Positions 1-4,934 of a DNA stretch of 6,926 nt are shown piece by piece; the first letter of the stretch is position 1; every line of letters starts with the position of its first letter. Location: NCBI GenBank assembly GCA_937881145.1, contig CALGFL010000279.1, positions 1 to 6,926 on the forward strand, read 5' to 3'. The position numbers and the translations under genes are program-made. The stretch is from an uncultured Bordetella sp. GTDB taxonomy: Bacteria; Pseudomonadota; Gammaproteobacteria; Burkholderiales; Burkholderiaceae_B. The notes under the pieces were generated by a model, which did not search any database, was not told where the DNA came from, and worked only from the letters and a program-made list of their open reading frames with translations.

Positions 1-7
1 AGCCGCT

Positions 8-352
8 TCAGCCCAGCTGCTGCGCGTTGGCGTAGAGGTTGGTACAGCGCGTGCCGCTGCGGCAATAGGCCAGGACGGGGCCGGGCAGCGTGCGCAGCAG
101 CTCGGCGAAACGGGTCACGTCGTCCATGGTCATGGCGCCGCTGACCACGGGCTGATATTGAACCTTCAGGCCCAACGCCTCGGCGGCGCGCATCACATCG
201 GCCGCGGTGGGCTGGTCGGGTCCGCCTTCGTAATCGGGCCGGTTGATGATGAGGCTCTTGTACCCGGCCGCGGCGACCTCGGCCATGTCTTCGGGAAAGA
301 GCTGGGGTGCGACGGCGAAAGTCGGGGAAAGCGGGCGAATGGCGGCAGACAT
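8..352 (-). CDS. DUF442 / TIGR01244-type sulfurtransferase-phosphatase-like protein
   Basis: This is a 114-residue cytoplasmic protein of the DUF442 family, a small rhodanese/dual-specificity-phosphatase-like fold. Members are stand-alone or fused to metallo-beta-lactamase-like sulfur-metabolism enzymes such as Blh. What is seen: the conserved N-R-P-D-Y-E-G-G-P-D-Q-P block at residues 37-48, and the active-site loop Y-C-R-S-G-T-R at 96-102, with Cys97 as the likely nucleophile and Arg102 closing the anion-binding loop. The length fits the single-domain family form. The reading frame stays open upstream to about 802, but that part has no family similarity and runs antisense through the MocR gene. 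The start at 352 is preferred because an AGGAAA ribosome binding site lies 6 nt upstream and the product then begins just before the family's first strand. The exact substrate (persulfide or phosphate ester) is unknown. A second Cys (103) follows the loop where I would expect Ser. Confidence 0.88.
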   Translation of the reverse strand: MSAAIRPLSPTFAVAPQLFPEDMAEVAAAGYKSLIINRPDYEGGPDQPTAADVMRAAEALGLKVQYQPVVSGAMTMDDVTRFAELLRTLPGPVLAYCRSGTRCTNLYANAQQLG

Positions 353-358
353 GATGGG

Positions 359-364
359 TTTCCT
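359..364 (-). promoter_or_regulatory. Ribosome binding site fixing the start of the DUF442 gene
   Basis: On the minus strand the hexamer AGGAAA ends 6 nt before the ATG at 352. It is a clear Shine-Dalgarno match and argues against any start further upstream in the long open frame. Confidence 0.65.
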
Positions 365-387
365 GAAAACGGTCCAATAACAGGAAA

Positions 388-393
388 AGTATA
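388..393 (-). promoter_or_regulatory. Candidate -10 box of the DUF442 gene
   Basis: The minus-strand hexamer TATACT matches five of six positions of the sigma-70 -10 consensus. It would start transcription near 381, giving a leader of about 30 nt that contains the AGGAAA site. It lies in an A/T-rich patch inside very GC-rich sequence. No convincing -35 box is found 16-18 bp upstream, so the promoter may be weak or need an activator. Confidence 0.4.
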
Positions 394-426
394 TGCCGGC
401 CGGCGCGTGCGCTTGCGACCGACGTC

Positions 427-442
427 GCCGGTCGCGACCGGC
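427..442 (-). terminator. Perfect 16-bp palindrome just after the MocR gene (terminator-like hairpin)
   Basis: GCCGGTCG followed by its exact reverse complement CGACCGGC starts at the last base of the MocR-gene stop codon. In RNA it can fold into a six-pair GC-rich stem with a CGCG loop. No U-tract follows, so it is not a canonical intrinsic terminator. It could be a Rho-assisted stop or 3'-end stabiliser that separates the MocR gene from the downstream DUF442 gene. A protein-binding site is the alternative. Confidence 0.35.
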
Positions 443-1881
443 TAGCCCGCGCGTGCGCGCTGCAGGACCGCCAGTTCGCGCCACATCTTGGCGTCGTCTT
501 CCATGGTCACGGCAAAGCGCAGCAGGGTCGAGGGCGTCTGCGAAGGCGAGAACAGCGTGCCCGGCACCAGCAGCATGCCGCGCCCGGCCGCCTCGCGCGC
601 CACGGTCTCGGAATCGCGGCCGCAATCGGCCAGTATGAAAATGCCCGCATAGGGCTCGTGCGGCACGGCAAAGCCCAGTTTGAGCAAGCCCTTCACGCAG
701 CGCTCGCGCGCCTCGTCCACGCGCAGGCGCACGCGCTCGACGTGGCGGCGGTACTGCCCCTCCATGAGCACGCGATGCACCACGCGCTCGCCCACTTCGC
801 AAGAGGTGAGCCCGGCCAGCAGTTTCAAGTCCGTGAGCTGCTGCACCGTGTCGGGATCGGCCGCCACATAGCCCACGCGCAAACTGGCCGCCAGCATCTT
901 GGAAAAACCGCCCACCATGATGACGCGCTTGAAGCGGTCGAGCTCGGCCAGCGTGATGGCGCGGCCCGGGTGCAGCTCGCTATAGGTGACGTCCTCGATC
1001 ACCTTGAAGTCGTGCCGCTCGGCCACGCGCAGGACGTCGTAGGCCGCGCCCGCCGACAGCGTATGTCCGGTGGGGTTGTGCACGGCGCTGTTGATGATGA
1101 AAAGCTTGGGCTTGTGTTCGGCGGCCGCCTTTTCAAGCCAGGCGATGTCGGGGCCGTGCGGGCCGCGCGGCACGCCGATCAGGCGCACGCCCATCGAGGC
1201 GAGGCGGCCGAAGATCACGAACCAGCCCGGGTCTTCGACCAGCACGGTGTCGCCCGGCTGCACGAAATGACGCACCACCAGGTCGAGCCCGTGCGTGACG
1301 CCGCTGGTGGTGAGCAGATTGCGTTCGGGATGGGCGGCCAGACCCCGCTCATGCAACAGCGCGGCGATCTGCTGGCGCAGAGGCTCGTAGCCCTGCGGAT
1401 GGCCGTAGGCCAGCAGATTCGTACGCGCCGAGCGACCCACGGCGCGCACGGCGGCGGCTACCATTTCAGGATCGAGCCAGTCGGCCGGCAGCAGGCCCAT
1501 GCTGCTCGGCGCGCCGAACGACGCACCGGCGTTGAACAGGCTGCGCAGCAGCCAGGCATGGTCGATGCGTGCAGGCGCCTGCAGGCCGGCCGGCGCAGGC
1601 TGGAGGGCCTGGCGCGTGCGCGCCTTGACGAAAAAGCCGGCGCCGCGGCGCGATTGCAGCAGGCCGCGCGCCACCAGGCGGTCGTAGGCCTCGACCACCG
1701 TGAAGCGGCTCACGCCGGTCTGCTCGGCCATCTTGCGTATGGAAGGCAGGCGCGTGCCGGGACGCAAACCCTGGTCGTCGATGCGGCGAGCCAGATCGTC
1801 GGTCAATTGGCTGACCAGCGTGGCATCGGCCTCGCGCACCGGCTGCCAACCGGCCGCGGGCATGGCGGCTTGAACTGTCAT
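442..1881 (-). CDS. MocR-family regulator (GntR HTH fused to PLP aminotransferase domain)
   Basis: This is a 479-residue cytoplasmic transcription regulator of the MocR/GabR type, in which a winged helix-turn-helix is tethered to a fold-type I aminotransferase domain that binds pyridoxal phosphate as the sensing module. Residues about 22-85 are the GntR domain (R-L-P-S-I-R at 44-49, the V-S-R-F-T-V-V-E-A-Y helix at 57-66, R-G-A-G-F-F-V at 79-85). A Pro/Ala linker follows. The aminotransferase domain runs from about 126: Y-G-H-P-Q-G at 159-164, E-D-P-G-W at 216-220, H-N-P-T-G at 268-272, Asp297 and Tyr300 of the cofactor pocket, Schiff-base Lys328 in G-F-S-K, and carboxylate-binding Arg455 in L-R-F. 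All catalytic-type residues are kept, so PLP binding is expected. An in-frame ATG at 1920 exists, but the start at 1881 sits better relative to the candidate -10 box at 1923-1928. It is divergent from the lysE-type gene, its probable target. The effector is unknown. Confidence 0.93.
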   Translation of the reverse strand: MTVQAAMPAAGWQPVREADATLVSQLTDDLARRIDDQGLRPGTRLPSIRKMAEQTGVSRFTVVEAYDRLVARGLLQSRRGAGFFVKARTRQALQPAPAGLQAPARIDHAWLLRSLFNAGASFGAPSSMGLLPADWLDPEMVAAAVRAVGRSARTNLLAYGHPQGYEPLRQQIAALLHERGLAAHPERNLLTTSGVTHGLDLVVRHFVQPGDTVLVEDPGWFVIFGRLASMGVRLIGVPRGPHGPDIAWLEKAAAEHKPKLFIINSAVHNPTGHTLSAGAAYDVLRVAERHDFKVIEDVTYSELHPGRAITLAELDRFKRVIMVGGFSKMLAASLRVGYVAADPDTVQQLTDLKLLAGLTSCEVGERVVHRVLMEGQYRRHVERVRLRVDEARERCVKGLLKLGFAVPHEPYAGIFILADCGRDSETVAREAAGRGMLLVPGTLFSPSQTPSTLLRFAVTMEDDAKMWRELAVLQRARAG

Positions 1882-1922
1882 GGTGTTTCTACCGGGCCAG
1901 TTATGAAAACGAGACGGCAAAG

Positions 1923-1928
1923 TGTATA
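1923..1928 (-). promoter_or_regulatory. Candidate -10 box of the MocR-family gene
   Basis: The minus-strand hexamer TATACA matches four of six -10 consensus positions and directly abuts the GGTAC-T-GTACC palindrome. Transcription would begin near 1916, downstream of the alternative ATG at 1920, which supports the ATG at 1881. No good -35 is visible. The position next to the operator candidate would suit autorepression. Confidence 0.3.
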
Positions 1929-1957
1929 GGTACTGTACCGCTAACTATGCCTACAGT
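1929..1957. promoter_or_regulatory. Candidate MocR operator between the divergent regulator and exporter genes
   Basis: A perfect 11-bp palindrome GGTAC-T-GTACC lies at 1929-1939. Its core ACTGTA (1932-1937) recurs inverted as TACAGT at 1952-1957, so two half-sites lie 20 bp apart centre to centre, about two helical turns on one DNA face. MocR-type dimers are known to bind paired half-sites in the divergent region next to their own gene. The site touches the candidate -10 box of the regulator gene and lies upstream of the exporter gene. That is compatible with autorepression plus control of the exporter. The assignment to this regulator is inferred from position and symmetry. Confidence 0.5.
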
Positions 1958-2013
1958 GGCAGAAATCACTTGTTCAGGCAAGCCCCGAACTTTTATCCCG
2001 CAAGAGCCGCGCC

Positions 2014-2652
2014 ATGAACCTTTCCCTGCTCTCCCTGCCCCTGATCTCTCCCGTCTTGCTGGGTCCGCTGCTCCTGTTCATTCTGGTCAGCTCGATCACG
2101 CCCGGCCCCAACAATGCCATGTTGGCCTCTTCGGGCCTGACGTTCGGCATGCAGCGCACCGTGCCGCATCTGCTGGGGGTGAACCTGGGCTTTTCGCTCA
2201 TGGTGCTGCTCGTGGGCCTGGGCCTGGGCGCCGTGTTCACGCGCGAGCCCATGGTGTATCAGGTGCTGAAGTACCTGGGCGCCGCCTATCTGCTGTACCT
2301 GGCCTGGAAGATCGCCAATTCGGGCTCCATGCAGGAAGGCCGGGCCCGCACGAGGCCCTTCACCTTCCTGCAGGCCGCGATGTTCCAATGGGTCAACCCC
2401 AAGGCCTGGGTCATGGCGGTGGGCATCGTCGCCACCTATACGCCGCAGCAGGGCTTCTTCGGCAATCTGCTGATCGCCACCCTGGCCTGCATCGTCATCA
2501 ATCTGCCATGCGTCGGCCTGTGGGTTTTGTTCGGCAGCACGCTGCGCCGCTGGCTGCACAAGCCCGGCATCGTGCGCGGCTTCAACATCGCGATGGCATT
2601 GCTGCTGGTGGCCTCGCTCTATCCGGTGGCGCTGGAACTGGCGGGCCGCTGA
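2014..2652 (+). CDS. LysE/RhtB-family amino-acid exporter
   Basis: This is a 212-residue inner-membrane protein of the LysE/RhtB translocator superfamily, which exports amino acids and derivatives using the proton gradient. Family signatures seen: T-P-G-P-N-N at 29-34 after the first helix, L-G-V-N-L-G at 54-59, Y-L-G-A-A-Y-L-L-Y-L at 87-96, and Q-W-V-N-P-K-A-W at 125-132. About six hydrophobic segments can be placed (10-29, 50-75, 81-101, 116-140, 150-175, 185-208), and the length is typical for the family. The ATG at 2014 puts the first helix at the N-terminus as expected. The ribosome binding site is weak (AAGAG about 7 nt upstream). The gene is divergent from the MocR regulator, the usual arrangement for a regulated exporter. 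Substrate cannot be told from the sequence. Its last 34 bases overlap the convergent DUF4105 gene. Confidence 0.93.
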   Translation: MNLSLLSLPLISPVLLGPLLLFILVSSITPGPNNAMLASSGLTFGMQRTVPHLLGVNLGFSLMVLLVGLGLGAVFTREPMVYQVLKYLGAAYLLYLAWKIANSGSMQEGRARTRPFTFLQAAMFQWVNPKAWVMAVGIVATYTPQQGFFGNLLIATLACIVINLPCVGLWVLFGSTLRRWLHKPGIVRGFNIAMALLLVASLYPVALELAGR

Positions 2653-3620
2653 GCGTGGACATGCGTGCGTATGCACGCGGAGAACGATGCGGCCGAGGCC
2701 GCCTTGGCGCGCTCCGTATAACGGGCCCGTTCGCGCAGTTGCGCCGGGCTGCCGCCCGGCAACGCCCCCAGCGCCTGTAGATACTCGGGCAGATAGCCGG
2801 ACAGCAGCAGTCGATAGTCCAACGGCATGCCCGGCACGATGGCCTGCACCATCCGGTACACGATCGTCGTGCAGTTCGCCGTGACCGTGTTGTAGAACCT
2901 CGGTGCGTCGACCAACTGGTTGGCCAGGTCCACATAAGACAGAAACAGCGCGCGGGCCGCCTCGGTCGGCATGGCAACGCGGTAGAGAAAGCCTTCCTCG
3001 CCACGCACATTGGTGCGCACGCGCAGGCAATCCTCTTCGGTCGCTGCGACGAGGCTCAATTCGTACTGCCGGAAGAAGCCGCCTATCTCGGAGAACTTCT
3101 CGCCCTGCTTGCGGCGGATTTCCACCGAGAAAACAACATATCCTTTCTTGCCGAATCCGAAAGAAACCATGGTGTGGGCCACGGCCTTGCGCCCCCAGTA
3201 CGACAACGCCATGTCGACGGACTCCAGCTGCGGCAGATCAAACCGCCGCGTCTCCCACCGGGGCTGGAAATCGTCCTGGCTGCGCCAGTCGAAGTTCCGG
3301 ACGTTCCGGAGGATGACGGTATCTCCTTCGATCTTGCCGGACAAGAGTTGGGAAACCTCGGGCAGCCATGCGCGCTCGTTTGCCGGCCTGATGCCATGCC
3401 ACCACCAGGCGATGCCGGCCAGCGCCGCCAGGAACGGTAGCACCCAGCCATAGCGGCCCGCGAACAAGCCCGCCATGGCCCACCCGGCCAGCGCAGTCCA
3501 GGCCAGGACGAGTGCCAGGCGCGCCACAAGCGGCTTCGGCCCCCGCACGCCCAGCGCGCCGCCGCCCCACAAGGCAAGGCACAACAGCACCATCATGCCG
3601 AACGCAGTGAAAACTGCCAT
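2619..3620 (-). CDS. Membrane-anchored DUF4105-domain protein
   Basis: This is a 333-residue protein with three N-terminal hydrophobic segments (about 3-24, 36-54 and 57-75) followed by a soluble DUF4105 domain at about 95-290. Family hallmarks seen: N-F-D-W-R at 109-113, W-E-T-R-R-F-D-L at 122-129, S-Y-W-G at 140-143, A-H-T-M-V-S-F at 148-154, and F-Y-N-T-V-T-A-N-C-T-T at 242-252. DUF4105 is found in many Gram-negative membrane or periplasmic proteins and has no settled activity. The His149...Asn249-Cys250 order suggests a permuted papain-like cysteine hydrolase or transferase, which is inference. Arg/Lys placement (26, 29, 34, then 78, 83) slightly favours a cytoplasmic soluble domain, against the periplasmic location often assumed. 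The start at 3620 is chosen for the GGGGAGG sequence just upstream; another in-frame start at 3668 lacks one. The tail after about residue 300 looks unstructured and overlaps the lysE-type gene. Confidence 0.85.
   Translation of the reverse strand: MAVFTAFGMMVLLCLALWGGGALGVRGPKPLVARLALVLAWTALAGWAMAGLFAGRYGWVLPFLAALAGIAWWWHGIRPANERAWLPEVSQLLSGKIEGDTVILRNVRNFDWRSQDDFQPRWETRRFDLPQLESVDMALSYWGRKAVAHTMVSFGFGKKGYVVFSVEIRRKQGEKFSEIGGFFRQYELSLVAATEEDCLRVRTNVRGEEGFLYRVAMPTEAARALFLSYVDLANQLVDAPRFYNTVTANCTTIVYRMVQAIVPGMPLDYRLLLSGYLPEYLQALGALPGGSPAQLRERARYTERAKAASAASFSACIRTHVHAQRPASSSATG
2663..2678. repeat. Short inverted repeat downstream of the exporter gene
   Basis: GCGTGC-GTAT-GCACGC forms a six-pair stem with a four-base loop beginning 10 bp after the lysE-type stop codon. 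It lies inside the 3' coding end of the convergent DUF4105 gene. There is no T-run after it, so a terminator role for the exporter transcript is only a possibility. Confidence 0.25.
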
Positions 3621-3623
3621 CCG

Positions 3624-3630
3624 CCTCCCC
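3624..3630 (-). promoter_or_regulatory. Ribosome binding site deciding the start of the DUF4105 gene
   Basis: GGGGAGG on the minus strand lies 3 nt before the ATG at 3620. The spacing is somewhat short, but this is the strongest Shine-Dalgarno match near any start of this frame. It therefore favours 3620 over 3668. Confidence 0.55.
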
Positions 3631-3641
3631 ACGGTTCGATA

Positions 3642-3663
3642 CGGCAGGCATTGCCGATATACT
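3642..3663. promoter_or_regulatory. Divergent promoter region with palindrome and -10 box
   Basis: The 78-bp gap between the DUF4105 gene and the MASE1-like gene holds CGGCA-N5-TGCCG (3642-3656) and, directly after it, the plus-strand hexamer TATACT (3658-3663), a five-of-six match to the -10 consensus. Transcription to the right would begin near 3670, about 29 nt before the ATG at 3699 and after the alternative TTG at 3651. The -35 region is poor. On the other strand TTGAAA (3676-3681) is a fair -35 for the DUF4105 gene, but its -10 partner (TATCGG at 3654-3659) is weak. One regulator bound to the palindrome could affect both directions. Confidence 0.35.
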
Positions 3664-3698
3664 GCCACGGTCGTCTTTCAAGCTTCGGCGCGCATGGC

Positions 3699-4934
3699 AT
3701 GAAAGGAACCGCCTCATCGAACAGTTCCCCCCGCTGGGCCATTGTGGCATGGGCCTTGCTTTACATGGCAAGCGCCTACCTTTCCTGGCACATGGACGAC
3801 CCGGAAAACAATGTCGCCTTCGCCTGGTTCCCTGCCGGCGTATCGGTCGCGGCGTTTTTTGCCCATGATCGGCGCAGGTGGCCCCTGCTTTTCATCGTTT
3901 TCCTCGCTTCGGGCTACGCCGTCGATCTGTGGCAGCATCACCCGCCGACGCAATCGGCCTGGATCCGCCTCGTTTCCGTCTCGTCCGATGTCGCCACCGC
4001 CTGGCTGTCGCAAGCCTATGCCCGCCAGCGCGACGATCTGCACGCGGTGCTGGGGTGGCTCTTTACGACCGTCCTGGTCAGCGCCCTCGCGGCAGTGACC
4101 GCCATCGGAGGCGTGGCCGCTGTCCAGGGGCAGGCAGTCCTGGCCGGACAAACGTTCTGGAACATCGCCTACGGCGCCTGGGGCAGCAACGTCAGCGGCG
4201 TCCTGTTCACCGTTGCCATACTCATGGGCTTCATCGGGTTTCGCCGCGTGGAAGCCACGCCCAGTCCGCGCGCCTATGCCGTGGCGGCAATAGCCTGGCT
4301 GCTGCTGGCGGCCTGCACCTGGTACGCCTTCGATACCCAGCATCTGCCGCAAACCGCGGCGCCGTGGCTGATGGCACTGACCTGTGTGCCGCTCGCTCTG
4401 GCGGTGCTCGTCACGCTCGCCGGCGGGGACCGCATGGGCTCCCTGGCCATGATCACGATGGCAGCCATCGTCCTCTATCACTCAGACCAGGGTCTAGGCC
4501 CGTTTTTCCTGGGCGGCTTCCTGCCCGGCGAATCGCTCTTGCTGGCGCAGTGCTACCTGGTCGCGGCAGCCATGCTCCTGGTATTCGTGCGCATCCTCAC
4601 GCGCAGCTTCACCCGGCTTCGCACGCAAGGCGAGGACGAGCGGCTCTACCGGCTCGACCTCGCCTGCGGCAGCATTACCTGGGATGATCCGGTCCGCGGC
4701 GGATGCGCGCCGGGTTCGCTGCGGGAAATGCTGGCGTGCGTCCACCCCGAAGACCGGCAGGCCCTGGGCACGCGCCTGAGCGGCCTCGGCCCGGCCGCCG
4801 CGCTGAGCCGGCCGTTCTCGTTCCGCTACGCCGAACCCGGCAGCCCATGGGTGACCATCATCGACACCAATCGCGGCGCGATACCGGGCGCGGCCGGCAC
4901 CTGGATCGTCGGCAGCTGGAAGACGCTCCCATGA
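3699..4934 (+). CDS. MASE1-like membrane sensor with terminal PAS-like domain, no output domain
   Basis: This is a 411-residue polytopic membrane protein. Residues about 12-300 form a multi-helix MASE1-like sensor: W-F-P-A-G-V at 43-48, and a later W-N-I-A-Y-G-A-W-G-S-N-V-S-G-V-L segment where typical MASE1 proteins have W-x-x-G-D-x-x-G. After the last helix and a short charged linker, residues about 314-409 resemble a PAS_3/PAC fold, with L-Y-R-L-D-L, I-T-W-D-D, V-H-P-E-D-R at 348-353 and a closing I-V-G-S-W-K strand. MASE1 and PAS normally precede a GGDEF, EAL or histidine-kinase domain, but this protein stops right after the PAS-like part. The ATG at 3699 is chosen over a TTG at 3651 because the best -10 box would start RNA after 3651; its ribosome binding site is poor. 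The TGA stop overlaps the next ATG, so the two proteins are probably co-translated. The ligand is unknown. The domain calls come from pattern recognition. Confidence 0.72.
   Translation: MKGTASSNSSPRWAIVAWALLYMASAYLSWHMDDPENNVAFAWFPAGVSVAAFFAHDRRRWPLLFIVFLASGYAVDLWQHHPPTQSAWIRLVSVSSDVATAWLSQAYARQRDDLHAVLGWLFTTVLVSALAAVTAIGGVAAVQGQAVLAGQTFWNIAYGAWGSNVSGVLFTVAILMGFIGFRRVEATPSPRAYAVAAIAWLLLAACTWYAFDTQHLPQTAAPWLMALTCVPLALAVLVTLAGGDRMGSLAMITMAAIVLYHSDQGLGPFFLGGFLPGESLLLAQCYLVAAAMLLVFVRILTRSFTRLRTQGEDERLYRLDLACGSITWDDPVRGGCAPGSLREMLACVHPEDRQALGTRLSGLGPAAALSRPFSFRYAEPGSPWVTIIDTNRGAIPGAAGTWIVGSWKTLP

Noticed and set aside
353..802. N-terminal extension of the DUF442 frame upstream of 352
   Set aside because: The extra 150 residues are Arg/Ala-rich shadow sequence overlapping the MocR gene. 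A good RBS and the family boundary place the start at 352.
658..1929. Plus-strand open frame of 423 codons opposite the MocR-family gene
   Set aside because: It is rich in His/Ala/Arg/Gln with no recognisable domain, as expected for the antisense of a GC-rich gene. The minus strand carries a complete, well-conserved MocR protein.
1970..1996. TTGTTC-N15-TTTTAT as a promoter for the lysE-type gene
   Set aside because: Each box matches only part of the consensus, the spacer is short at 15 bp, and transcription would start about 11 nt before the ATG. It is possible for an activated promoter but too weak to list as a feature.
1993..3030. Minus-strand open frame of 345 codons across the exporter gene
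   Set aside because: It is antisense to lysE and in another frame of the DUF4105 gene. Its composition is low-complexity, with Gln/Arg/Ala/His-rich stretches and no motif.
3651..3698. TTG start at 3651 for the MASE1-like gene
   Set aside because: It precedes the likely transcription start from the TATACT box and lacks a ribosome binding site. The ATG at 3699 gives a normal N-terminus before the first helix.
3714..4481. Minus-strand open frame of 255 codons opposite the MASE1-like gene
   Set aside because: It is Arg/Gly/Asp/His-rich shadow sequence with no hydrophobic pattern or domain. The plus strand encodes a clear multi-helix membrane protein.
4703..4930. Upstream in-frame extension of the HdeD-fusion gene into the sensor gene
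   Set aside because: The extension is an Arg/Pro/Gly-rich shadow of the PAS-like coding region. The ATG at 4931 in an ATGA overlap starts right before the first membrane helix.
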